This document shows positions 9,140 through 17,099 of a DNA stretch of 64,000 bases, piece by piece. The notes under the pieces are model-generated. The model saw nothing but the letters and a program-made list of their open reading frames with translations, had not been told where the DNA came from and made no database searches. The stretch spans positions 124,001 to 188,000 of the forward strand of contig WGMI01000003.1 in NCBI GenBank assembly GCA_016125155.1, given 5' to 3'. Origin of the DNA: a bacterium (GTDB lineage: Bacteria; Bacteroidota; Bacteroidia; Flavobacteriales; Schleiferiaceae). Position numbers and translations under genes: made by a program. How positions within the stretch are numbered: the first letter of the stretch is position 1; the number at the start of each line of letters is the position of its first letter.

Positions 9140-9585
9140 GCGTTCGGATTAAGAAAGTCCAAAGGTCGTATTCCGGTGAATAGGGTGTTGATGATTTTCG
9201 TTGCGTACTGATCATCAAGTTGTACTTGTTCACAATGGAATAACAATAGCGGGTCAATTGCGCTGAAAACCGCTCATAAAAAGCGCTTGCACCCAACCCT
9301 CTTTCCTCCTAAGCAGAACAGCAAGGGGTCGTGTCAAGGAAAACTCTTCCTTTTTTATCGGCTCTTTGTCCACGAATCAGGGTGGGTTTTCGAACAAGTT
9401 CCAACAGCCGAGTTACGCACTTTGGCATTTATCCACGGTTCTTGAACGTCTGTTGGAAAGCGGGCTATACCTTTGTTAGCGTGGCAACTTCAACGGCCGA
9501 ACGCGTTCATAATTTGTTCATCTGAACACAGAACCCGTTCAAGTCAAGCAATGCAAAGAGAAGGTTTCCACAGTATGAACCGAAC
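9140..9585. other. Gene-free region with DnaA-box-like 9-mers and inverted repeats (candidate origin or regulatory region)
   Basis: This is the only stretch over 300 bases without a gene, and it lies between divergent rpiB and the MORN gene. All in one orientation are TTGTTCACA (9226-9234), TTGTCCACG (9366-9374), TTATCCACG (9429-9437, one mismatch to the DnaA box TTATCCACA) and GTTTCCACA (9564-9572). Inverted repeats are TTCCAACAG (9399-9407) with CTGTTGGAA (9450-9458), and TGTTCA-TC-TGAACA (9515-9528). No strongly AT-rich unwinding element is evident. The origin idea is inference, helped by parS-type sites about 10 kb away. Confidence 0.35.
9468..9475 (+). promoter_or_regulatory. Candidate -7 box for the MORN gene
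   Basis: TACCTTTG is an exact TAnnTTTG. It would give a leader of roughly 100 bases before the ATG at 9586, and the TGTTCA/TGAACA palindrome (9515-9528) would fall inside that leader. No well-placed -33 TTG is seen. Confidence 0.35.
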
Positions 9586-11172
9586 ATGAATACCATCATA
9601 CCCTATTTTTTTAAAAAAAGAAGAATACTGTATAGTGTTCTCTGGGCCTGGCTGATTTCGGGTGGAGAGATCGCCGGTCAATCCGATACCGTGCGCTATT
9701 ACCATGAAAATGGTCGATTGAGTGCCAAAGGGCTGCTCAAAGACGGACAACCCGATGGATACTGGAAGAGCTATCACCTCAACGGTCAGCTCAAGACCGA
9801 GGGCAACCGTGTGGGTATGGAATTGGACGGGCCGTGGAGGTTTTACGACGAAGAGGGAAATCTGACGGTGCAAATCGAATATGAGAGGGGAAAAAAGCAG
9901 GGCAACCGATCCACCTATACCAAGGGTATTTTGATTCGTTCTGAGCCGTTTGTACTGGATCAGAAACAAGGGATTATGACCGAATACGACAGCACGGGAA
10001 CCTTGATCCGCGAAGTGCCCTTTGTCGAAGACCGCGAGCAGGGTTTGGGATATGAATGGTCCGGAGGGCTCATTCAGACCTTGTTGACGTTTAAATCGGG
10101 TGTTTTGGTGCGCAAGCAGCCCATCAACCGCACCGATCGGTTGGGGCGCAAACAGGGAACATGGATGGAATTCCGCGCCGACCGCTCGATCGCCATTGAA
10201 GGCACGTATCAGAACGACCTCAAGCATGGGTTTTGGAAATACTACCGGGCCAATGGCAATTTGATCCGCACAGAACGCTGGGAAAATGGGGTGTTGATGG
10301 AAGATGTCCCCGAGACGGCCAAGGTGGAGATTCGGCGCGAGATCGATCCCAATACAGGCAAGCTTAAATCCGTAGGATCCTATTTAGACGGCAAACCCAA
10401 TGGAATTCACCGCTTGTACAATGCCCAGGGAGAACCGCAACAATCGATGGTATATCTCAAAGGACAGTTGATCGAAGAAGGGGGAATTGTGGACGAACAA
10501 GGTCGGCGGCAGGGCCATTGGAAGCGCTATTATCCATCGATGGCCGTAATGCACGAAGGCGATTACGTGGACGATTTGCGCACCGGGGTGTGGAAATACT
10601 ACTTCGAAAATGGAGCCCTGGAGCAAACCGGTACCTATCGGATGGATCAACCAGAGAATGAATGGGTGTGGTATTATCCAAGCGGTTCGATTTGGAGAGA
10701 GGAGGAATATGTCGGGGGTTTAGAAGACGGTCCTTCGGTCGAATATGCCGAGGATGGAACGGTGATTACCCAAGGCGAATACATCGAAGGACTCAAAGAA
10801 GGCCCCTGGGTCTTGATGTACGGAGACCAGCGCGAAGAAGGCAGCTATTTCGAGGGAGAGCGTCAGGGAGAATGGAAGCATTGGTACCGCGATTTAGACC
10901 GTCTGAACTTCAAAGGCTCGTTTCTCAATGGGCAGCCAGATGGGGTCCACGAGTATTATCATTCCAATGGAACCCTACAACGAAGAGAGCGATGGTCGAA
11001 TGGCATCAAGCGGGGTATTTGGGAGTACTTCAATTCCGATGGAATGCGCTATTTAACGGTTGAATACGACAACAGCGGTCGAGAAATCCGCTACAATGGT
11101 GTTAAGCTGAAATATGGAAGACGAATTGACCGCGAATCCGTGGACCGTGAAACAACGGACAACAGCCTATGA
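9586..11172 (+). CDS. MORN-variant repeat protein (exported)
   Basis: A 528-residue protein with a hydrophobic N-terminus (about residues 14-30). Almost the whole length is then tandem repeats of about 22-24 residues with the MORN_2-type pattern: YYxNGxL, then xGxYxxGxxxGxWxxY. Clear units include YYHENGRLSAKG, SYHLNGQLKTEG, YYRANGNLIRTE, YYFENGALEQTG, WYYPSGSIWREE and YYHSNGTLQRRE. Such proteins are common in Bacteroidota, where some relatives are named YwqK antitoxins, but no toxin partner is visible here. Molecular role unknown; a secreted or envelope scaffold is inferred. Its 3' end overlaps the NUDIX gene by 59 bases. Confidence 0.85.
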   Translation: MNTIIPYFFKKRRILYSVLWAWLISGGEIAGQSDTVRYYHENGRLSAKGLLKDGQPDGYWKSYHLNGQLKTEGNRVGMELDGPWRFYDEEGNLTVQIEYERGKKQGNRSTYTKGILIRSEPFVLDQKQGIMTEYDSTGTLIREVPFVEDREQGLGYEWSGGLIQTLLTFKSGVLVRKQPINRTDRLGRKQGTWMEFRADRSIAIEGTYQNDLKHGFWKYYRANGNLIRTERWENGVLMEDVPETAKVEIRREIDPNTGKLKSVGSYLDGKPNGIHRLYNAQGEPQQSMVYLKGQLIEEGGIVDEQGRRQGHWKRYYPSMAVMHEGDYVDDLRTGVWKYYFENGALEQTGTYRMDQPENEWVWYYPSGSIWREEEYVGGLEDGPSVEYAEDGTVITQGEYIEGLKEGPWVLMYGDQREEGSYFEGERQGEWKHWYRDLDRLNFKGSFLNGQPDGVHEYYHSNGTLQRRERWSNGIKRGIWEYFNSDGMRYLTVEYDNSGREIRYNGVKLKYGRRIDRESVDRETTDNSL

Positions 11173-11692
11173 GAATCCCTGGATTCGCGTAGAACACAAC
11201 GAGGTGCTCAACCCGTCAGGTAGAGACGGTATATACGGCGTGGTACGGTTTAAGAATTGGGCCATCGGAATTTTGCCCATCGACGATGAAGGCTATACCT
11301 GGGTGGTCGGGCAATATCGATTTCCGCTGGGCGAATACAGCTGGGAAATTCCCGAAGGAGGGGGAAAGCTCGGGGTAGATCCACTGGCATCGGCCCAAAG
11401 AGAATTGCTCGAAGAATGTGGCTTAAAAGCCGAGCGTTGGACGTTGATTCAGACGATGAGTCTGAGCAACAGCGTTTCCGATGAGCGGGCTTTGATTTAT
11501 TTGGCCGAAGGACTCAGCCAGCACGAGGCCGAACCCGAGGAAACGGAACAACTACAGATCCGCAGAATTCCCTTTTCTGAACTCTATGCTGGCGTCCTCG
11601 AGGGTAGCGTCCACGACAGCCTTACGGTTGCCGCCGCCCTCCGCTACCGACTGCTGCAATTGGAGGCCGTTCAAGGCCCAGAAAAGGTCTAG
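11114..11692 (+). CDS. NUDIX hydrolase (ADP-sugar pyrophosphatase type)
   Basis: A 192-residue protein. The NUDIX helix is seen as GGGKLGVDPLASAQRELLEECGL, with the core REL-EE-G residues intact but the first Glu of the consensus replaced. VVGQYRFPLGEYSWEIPEGG just before it is typical of NudF/ADP-ribose pyrophosphatases, which hydrolyse nucleotide sugars. The start at 11114 lies inside the MORN gene; the family's usual beginning (WTVKQRTTAYENPWIRVEHN) supports a start close to here. The stop overlaps that of the ALDH gene on the other strand by four bases. Confidence 0.88.
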   Translation: MEDELTANPWTVKQRTTAYENPWIRVEHNEVLNPSGRDGIYGVVRFKNWAIGILPIDDEGYTWVVGQYRFPLGEYSWEIPEGGGKLGVDPLASAQRELLEECGLKAERWTLIQTMSLSNSVSDERALIYLAEGLSQHEAEPEETEQLQIRRIPFSELYAGVLEGSVHDSLTVAAALRYRLLQLEAVQGPEKV

Positions 11693-13248
11693 AGATTGAA
11701 CTCAATGCCCTGGGCCAAGGGCAGGGAAGTACCGTAATTGAGCGTATTGGTTTGACGGCGCATATAGGCTTTCCAGGCGTCGGAACCCGATTCGCGCCCA
11801 CCGCCCGTTTCCTTTTCGCCTCCAAAAGCCCCTCCAATTTCAGCCCCCGAAGTGCCGATGTTCACATTGGCAATGCCGCAGTCCGATCCCGAAGCCGAAA
11901 TAAAGCGTTGGGCAGTGCGCAAATCGGCGGTCATGATGGCGGAACTCAACCCTTGCGGAACCCCGTTCTGCAGGGCAATGGCCTCGTCCAAGGTCGTGTA
12001 GCGAACGAGGTACAAAATCGGGGCGAAAGTTTCTGACTGAACGGTTTCCATATGGTTTTCCGCCTCTACAATCGCAGGGCGCACATAACAACCGCTTTCG
12101 AATCCATCGCCTTTGAGCACTCCTCCGGGTACAACAATCTTTCCGCCCTCTGCCTGAATGCGGTCCAGGGCATTCAAATAGAGTTGAACTGCATCCCGAT
12201 CGATCAAGGGACCCACGTGATTTTGGGCATGGAGTGGATTGCCAATGCGCAACTGGGCATAGGCGTGCACCAAGGTGTCGCGGACTTTGTCAAAAATGGA
12301 GTCGTGCACAATGAGTCTGCGCGTGCTGGTGCACCGTTGACCAGCCGTACCCACTGCGCCGAAAACGACCGCGAGGGTGGTCATGGCCAGATCGGCCTCT
12401 GGGGTAACGATGATGGCGTTGTTTCCGCCCAATTCGAGAATGCTCTTCCCAAAGCGCTCGGCTACGGCCACACCTACAGCCCGGCCCATGCGAACCGAGC
12501 CCGTGGCCGAAATCAGGGGCAGGCGCGCGTCTTTGCTCAACCATTGTCCGACTTTGTAGTCGCCATTGATCAGGCCCGAGAGTGCTTTGGGATAACCGTT
12601 GCGCTCCAAGACACGGTGGATGATTCGCTGGCAGGCAATGCCGCACAAAGGGACTTTTTCGCTGGGTTTCCAAATCGTCGCATCTCCGCACACCCAGGCA
12701 ATGGCCGTGTTCCAGGCCCAAACGGCCACGGGAAAATTGAAGGCAGAAATGATGCCCACCACTCCGAGCGGATGCCATTGTTCGCGCATCATGTGTTCGG
12801 GTCGTTCTGAAGGCATCGTCAACCCATAGAGCTGGCGAGACAGACCCACAGCATAATCGCAGATGTCGATCATTTCTTGCACCTCGCCCAGTCCCTCCTG
12901 GAGCGATTTGCCCATTTCGTACGATACCAAAGCACCCAATTCGGCTTTGAGTCCCCGCAATTCGTCTCCGAACTGCCGAACCAATTCGCCCCGCTTGGGA
13001 GCGGGAACCGTTCTCCAAAAGGCGAAGGCCTCGAGCGCTTCCGATACCACCCGGTCGTAGCCCTCTCGGGAAGTAGCCCGAACCCGGGCAATGTCTTGGC
13101 CATCGACCGGAGACCGACTCACAAGCGTATCGGCGATATCCAACGACCAGTGTTGGCCAGAGGTTCCGGGATTTTCGGGAGCGATTTCAAGTTTGGCCAA
13201 AACCGACGCCATATCAATCGATGGAGCGGAGAGGGTAGAAGTGCTCAT
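11689..13248 (-). CDS. Aldehyde dehydrogenase of the ALDH7 (aminoadipate-semialdehyde) family
   Basis: A 519-residue NAD-dependent dehydrogenase. Seen are the catalytic-cysteine motif VGTAGQRCTSTRRLIVH, the glutamate motif LELGGNNAIIV, and the C-terminal signature SDAWKAYMRRQTNTLNYG then LPLAQGI, which is close to ALDH7A1/AmaB enzymes that oxidise 2-aminoadipate 6-semialdehyde in lysine breakdown. The start is ATG at 13248 (MSTSTLSAPS). The longer open frame to 13431 would cross the promoter and start of the divergent metal-binding lipoprotein gene and is not believed. It is a stand-alone gene with no other lysine-degradation gene beside it. Confidence 0.9.
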   Translation of the reverse strand: MSTSTLSAPSIDMASVLAKLEIAPENPGTSGQHWSLDIADTLVSRSPVDGQDIARVRATSREGYDRVVSEALEAFAFWRTVPAPKRGELVRQFGDELRGLKAELGALVSYEMGKSLQEGLGEVQEMIDICDYAVGLSRQLYGLTMPSERPEHMMREQWHPLGVVGIISAFNFPVAVWAWNTAIAWVCGDATIWKPSEKVPLCGIACQRIIHRVLERNGYPKALSGLINGDYKVGQWLSKDARLPLISATGSVRMGRAVGVAVAERFGKSILELGGNNAIIVTPEADLAMTTLAVVFGAVGTAGQRCTSTRRLIVHDSIFDKVRDTLVHAYAQLRIGNPLHAQNHVGPLIDRDAVQLYLNALDRIQAEGGKIVVPGGVLKGDGFESGCYVRPAIVEAENHMETVQSETFAPILYLVRYTTLDEAIALQNGVPQGLSSAIMTADLRTAQRFISASGSDCGIANVNIGTSGAEIGGAFGGEKETGGGRESGSDAWKAYMRRQTNTLNYGTSLPLAQGIEFNL

Positions 13249-13334
13249 GCGAGGACAGATTTTGTGCAAAGAAAAGGGCCAAAGTCGTAGGGGAGTGTGA
13301 CCTGGGTCATCTCTTTTCTCTCCTGTTCCGGGCT

Positions 13335-13342
13335 TATTTTTG
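13335..13342 (+). promoter_or_regulatory. Candidate -7 box of the metal ABC importer operon
   Basis: TATTTTTG is an exact TAnnTTTG match, 25 bases before the TTG start of the binding-protein gene. The -33 side has only TTTTC stretches, so the match is partial. Confidence 0.45.
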
Positions 13343-13367
13343 TCGATTCTAAATAAGCCAAAAAGTT

Positions 13368-14315
13368 TTGATCGCTGTACTTCGTCGTTGGGCCGTGCTG
13401 GGACTCGGGTTGTTGATGGGATGTGCTCCATCCGCGGATCCCAAAGACATTGATCGCTCAGGGAAAATCCACGTCTTGGCCACCACCAGTCTGGCCGCGG
13501 ACTTGGCGCAAGCGGTGTTGCCCGATGTTTTTCAAGTGGAGGGATTGATGGGGCCCGGAACCGACCCCCACCTCTACAAGTCGACCCAAGGCGATCTCAC
13601 GGCTTTGCGAAGGGCGGATGCTTTGGTGCATACAGGGTTGCAGTTGGAAGGGAAGCTGGGTCAAATATTCGAGAAGCAGCGCTCTGACAAACCCGTATGC
13701 CGGCTGAGCGACGGTTTGGATTCTACCTCTCTGATCAAGAGCAGCGGATTTGCCGATGGGTACGATCCGCATTTTTGGATGGATCCCCGTTTGTGGATGT
13801 CTGCGGCTGTACAGCTTTCGGCCGATTTTCAAAAAGCCTATCCGCAGCACGCTCAGGACATTGAAGCTGCTTTTCGGCGCTACAAAGCCGAATTGGATGT
13901 TCTGGATGGGGAAGTCGAACAGGCGGTCGCGCAACTGCCGGATTCGGCACGGTGGATTGTGACGACCCACGATGCCTTTAATTATTTCGGTCGCCGGTAC
14001 GGAATGCAGGTGCGCAGTTTGCAGGGATTTTCAACAGCCGCCGATTTTGGCGTTAAGGACGTGCGCGATTTGGTGGATTTTGTGATTGCACACAAGATTG
14101 CGGCGGTTTTTGTCGAGAATATCGTCTCTTCGCGTTCCTTGGATGCCGTTGTGGAAGGTTGTAAGAGCAAAGGGTTTATGTTGAATTTGGGTCCCTCGCT
14201 CTATACCGATGCGCTCGGCCCAACCGGAGGAGAGGCCGATACCTACCTCAAGATGATTCGGGTCAATACGCGGTCTATCGTGCAATCACTTCAATCACCT
14301 CCGCTCGAATCCTAG
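13368..14315 (+). CDS. Zinc/manganese ABC transporter substrate-binding lipoprotein
   Basis: A 315-residue ZnuA/TroA/MntA-type (cluster A-I) protein. It starts with a lipobox (GLLMGCAPS) and contains the metal-ligand histidines of this family: GTDPHLYKST, the histidine of DALVHTGL, YDPHFWMDP, and TTHDAFNYFGRRYGM. There is no long His-rich loop, and manganese or zinc cannot be distinguished. The start is TTG at 13368; an in-frame stop at 13350-13352 excludes anything earlier. It is followed after 23 bases by a permease gene, so this is the first gene of an importer operon that lacks an ATPase gene. Confidence 0.9.
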   Translation: MIAVLRRWAVLGLGLLMGCAPSADPKDIDRSGKIHVLATTSLAADLAQAVLPDVFQVEGLMGPGTDPHLYKSTQGDLTALRRADALVHTGLQLEGKLGQIFEKQRSDKPVCRLSDGLDSTSLIKSSGFADGYDPHFWMDPRLWMSAAVQLSADFQKAYPQHAQDIEAAFRRYKAELDVLDGEVEQAVAQLPDSARWIVTTHDAFNYFGRRYGMQVRSLQGFSTAADFGVKDVRDLVDFVIAHKIAAVFVENIVSSRSLDAVVEGCKSKGFMLNLGPSLYTDALGPTGGEADTYLKMIRVNTRSIVQSLQSPPLES

Positions 14316-14338
14316 GGTTCTAGAGCGCTCCCAAACCT

Positions 14339-15610
14339 ATGGACTCCAATTTTCTATACGTTCTGACCGGGTCGGTGCTCTTGGGAGCCGCGGCCGGAGC
14401 CGTGGGCGTCTTTGGATTGTTGCGCAAGAACAGTTTGGTGGGCGAAACCGTAGCGCACAGTATGCTGCCCGGCATCGGGATGGCTTTTTTGTTGTCGGGA
14501 CTCAAGAATTCCTGGATTTTGCTTTTGGGGTCGGTGGTGTCTGGGGCGTTGAGTTTGGTTTTCGTCCGCTGGGTGCGCCGTTTTTCGGGTCCCCGGCCCG
14601 ATGCAGCCCTCGCGATAGCGCTGAGCGGGTTTTACGGGGTAGGCATTGTATTGCTCACGTTTATTCAGAATAGGGGTACAGGGGATTTTAGCGGACTGGA
14701 TCACGTCCTCTTTGGTCGGGCTGCGGCCATGGTCGAAGAAGACGTATGGGTCTTTGGTGGATTGGCCTTGGTCGTTCTCATCATGGCGCTGGTGGGCCAC
14801 CGATCGATGGGTCTGGTCGCGTTCAATCCAGATTTTGCGCGGAGCATTGGTTGGCCGGTTCGTTTGTACGAGGCGGTCATGGCGGCCCTGGGCATTCTCG
14901 CCATCGCGGCGGGCATTCGGGCTGTGGGCATCGTATTGATGGCCGCACTGCTCGTCATTCCAGCGGCTACGGCTCGGTATTGGACCCATCGCTTGGGCCC
15001 GACCTTGGTGTTGTCGGCGGTGTTTGGAGCGCTGGGCGGGGCTTTGGGGACCGCTCTGAGCAGCACGTCGGCATCCATGCCAACGGGGCCCTTGACGGTG
15101 TTGTCGCTCTGCGGGCTGGCGTTGTTGGGAATTGTTCTGGCGCCCCAGCGGGGATTGTTGAGCAAGATGCTCAAGAAGCACCGCAAGCGATTGCAGAGCG
15201 AGCGAGAGAACTTTATCAAAGTCATGGTTCTGTGTTTGGAAGAGCGACCGGGGACCCAGACGGTTCCGGGTTCGGTGTTGAGAAAGCGGATGGGCTTGAG
15301 CGCCCGGGAATACTACCGCAATGTGCGGCGCACCGTGGCGGCAGGTTGGATTCTGCCCGTCGTGGGGGGGCTTAAGCCAACTGAATCGGGATGGACCGAA
15401 GGCCGCCGCATCAATCGCCTCCATCGTCTGTGGGAGGTGTATTTGAACCGCAAAGCCGGGGTTCCGATCGATCGGGTACACGAGTCTGCGGAGGTGATAG
15501 AGCACCTGCTTACGCCGGAGCTCGAACGCGATATTTTGGCTGAATTGGGGTTGTGCGAGCACTATGCCCCTACGGTTGAAATCCACGTCAACGCAGCAAC
15601 GGGCGCATGA
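14339..15610 (+). CDS. Metal ABC transporter permease fused to a DtxR/MntR-like C-terminal domain
   Basis: A 423-residue protein. Residues about 1-280 form a ZnuB/TroC-type permease with about eight hydrophobic segments, including LRKNSLVGETVAHSMLPGIGMAF (the start of the family pattern) and GIRAVGIVLMAALLVIPAATA. After a basic stretch (KKHRKRLQSER) comes a soluble tail of about 130 residues. It has a winged-helix-like part (LRKRMGLSAREYYRNVRRTVAAGWI) and then RRINRLHRLWEVYLNRKAGVPIDRVHESAEVIEHLL, which strongly resembles the dimerisation/metal-sensing domain of MntR/DtxR repressors. The tail may let metal status gate the transporter from the cytosol. It overlaps the next permease gene by ATGA. 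Confidence 0.88.
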   Translation: MDSNFLYVLTGSVLLGAAAGAVGVFGLLRKNSLVGETVAHSMLPGIGMAFLLSGLKNSWILLLGSVVSGALSLVFVRWVRRFSGPRPDAALAIALSGFYGVGIVLLTFIQNRGTGDFSGLDHVLFGRAAAMVEEDVWVFGGLALVVLIMALVGHRSMGLVAFNPDFARSIGWPVRLYEAVMAALGILAIAAGIRAVGIVLMAALLVIPAATARYWTHRLGPTLVLSAVFGALGGALGTALSSTSASMPTGPLTVLSLCGLALLGIVLAPQRGLLSKMLKKHRKRLQSERENFIKVMVLCLEERPGTQTVPGSVLRKRMGLSAREYYRNVRRTVAAGWILPVVGGLKPTESGWTEGRRINRLHRLWEVYLNRKAGVPIDRVHESAEVIEHLLTPELERDILAELGLCEHYAPTVEIHVNAATGA

Positions 15611-16515
15611 GTACAGACGGGTGGTGGGTAATCGGTATGGGCGCCTTGGTCGCCTTGCTCTGCGCTGCGCTCGGCAGTTTTCTGTACTTGCGCCGGCTGA
15701 GCATGTTGGGCGACGCCATTTCGCACGCCGTCCTTCCCGGCATTGTGCTGGCGTATTTTGTTTCCGGAGCACGGGAAAGCCTGGGGCTGCTGGTCGGGGC
15801 CGCCGTTTTTGGGCTCTTGGTCACGTATCTCATCGATTGGCTCACCCACAAGGCGGGTATGCAGCAGGATGCCTCCATCGGGTTGAGTTTTACACTTTTG
15901 TTCAGCCTGGGCATTGTGATGGTATCGCTATGGGCGAGTCGGGTCGATATCGATGCAGATTGCGTGTTGTATGGCGATATCGCGCTGCTGCCCTTCGATA
16001 CGTGGTCTTGGGGAGGGCGTCCGATGGGGCCGAGGCACTTTGCCATGCTCTTGGGCCTCGATGTCTTGATCGGGCTGCTGCTCTGGAGGGGCTACAAGGG
16101 CATGCAGCTGCTGGCCTTCGACCGTGTCTTTGCGGCCTCAACGGGCATGGCTGTTGGGCTATGGCACTGGTTACTCATGGGGGGCGTTTCGCTGGCCACC
16201 GTGTTTTCGTTCGAAGCAGTCGGCGCCATTTTGGTGGTGGCATTCTTGGTCATTCCACCGGCCATAGGCCATTTGTGGTCATTCGGGAGTTTGCCTCGAA
16301 TGTTGGCGGTCGCCATGCTCTCGGGCGTGGCTTCGAGTGTATTGGGGTATGGTCTCGCAGTATGGCTCGATAGTTCGATCGCCGCCTGTATGAGCACCGC
16401 CGCTTTGTTGTTATACGGCATGAGCTGGATTTTTCATCCTCAGAGAGGGGGCTTGGCCCTCTTGCTCAAAAAGAAGCGCGTACCACATGCACCCATGATG
16501 GGGCGAATGCGCTGA
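15607..16515 (+). CDS. Metal ABC transporter permease, second subunit
   Basis: A 302-residue ZnuB/TroD-type integral membrane protein with eight or nine hydrophobic segments. LRRLSMLGDAISHAVLPGIVLAYF and EAVGAILVVAFLVIPPAIGHLW are family motifs. It lacks the DtxR-like tail of its partner and ends with a short basic tail. The ATG overlaps the stop of the preceding permease. The two permeases probably form a heterodimer, as TroC and TroD do. No ATPase follows: the next feature is a tRNA on the other strand. Confidence 0.92.
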   Translation: MSTDGWWVIGMGALVALLCAALGSFLYLRRLSMLGDAISHAVLPGIVLAYFVSGARESLGLLVGAAVFGLLVTYLIDWLTHKAGMQQDASIGLSFTLLFSLGIVMVSLWASRVDIDADCVLYGDIALLPFDTWSWGGRPMGPRHFAMLLGLDVLIGLLLWRGYKGMQLLAFDRVFAASTGMAVGLWHWLLMGGVSLATVFSFEAVGAILVVAFLVIPPAIGHLWSFGSLPRMLAVAMLSGVASSVLGYGLAVWLDSSIAACMSTAALLLYGMSWIFHPQRGGLALLLKKKRVPHAPMMGRMR

Positions 16516-16572
16516 GGGATTCCGATAGTGAGGGTTCGCTCAAGTAAGGGAGACCATTGCGCCTCCCGTTTG

Positions 16573-16643
16573 AGGTCCCGAGCGGATTCGAACCGCTGTA
16601 CGAGGTTTTGCAGACCTCTGCCTAGCCACTCGGCCACGGGACC
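16573..16643 (-). tRNA. tRNA-Cys (GCA)
   Basis: On the minus strand GGTCCCG (16637-16643) pairs with CGGGACC at the 3' end, with discriminator T at 16573. The anticodon arm AGAGGTCTGCAAAACCTCG carries GCA. The TPsiC arm is GCGGTTCGAATCCGC. It is 71 bases with no encoded CCA. It sits between the convergent permease and folB genes. Confidence 0.95.
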
Positions 16644-16697
16644 CATTATTGCCTGCCCAAAAGGTCAGGAGGGCAAAGATAATGCGATTGAGCCACC

Positions 16698-17099
16698 CTA
16701 ACTACCTTGCTCTGGAACCTGAGACACAGCAGTGTGTGGACGATCTCGCTCGAGCACAATAGCCACATAGTCTACGTCCCCGTCTATGGGCGGATTGATT
16801 TTGCGAAGCTCAAGGCGGAGCCAAAGGATCCGAGGTTCTTCGGCAAAGAGGCGTTGAACCATCCGTCCGGCGACGTGTTCGATCAACGCGCTGCGTTGCA
16901 AGAGTTCTTCGCGAAGACAGCGTTGCAGCAGACTGTAATCGACGGTATCGGCCAAATGGTCGGACCGCCGGCTGGGTCCCATATCCAAGTGTACATCGAG
17001 GTCGACTTCGTAGGTCCCCCCCACGACCGCCTCCTCGGGAAGACAACCGTGAAAAGCATGCGCGCGGAGTCCACGGAGCAATATGGTTCCGGGTTCCAT
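16698..17099 (-). CDS. folB: Dihydroneopterin aldolase
   Basis: A 133-residue protein of the FolB family, which cleaves dihydroneopterin to 6-hydroxymethyl-dihydropterin in folate synthesis. Seen are LRGLRAHAFHGCLPEEAVVGGTYEVDLDV (the family start, with the conserved FHG and E), LADTVDYSLL, and LIEHVAGRMVQRL with the conserved EH..A. The C-terminal KINPPIDGDVDYVAIVLER also fits. The ATG at 17099 overlaps the gltX stop as TAATG, so folB is translated from the gltX mRNA. Confidence 0.93.
   Translation of the reverse strand: MEPGTILLRGLRAHAFHGCLPEEAVVGGTYEVDLDVHLDMGPSRRSDHLADTVDYSLLQRCLREELLQRSALIEHVAGRMVQRLFAEEPRILWLRLELRKINPPIDGDVDYVAIVLERDRPHTAVSQVPEQGS

Noticed and set aside
14354..15772. 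A 472-codon open frame antisense to the metal permease genes
   Set aside because: Low-complexity Arg/Gln/His/Pro composition typical of a shadow frame in GC-rich DNA. The sense strand encodes two clear permeases.
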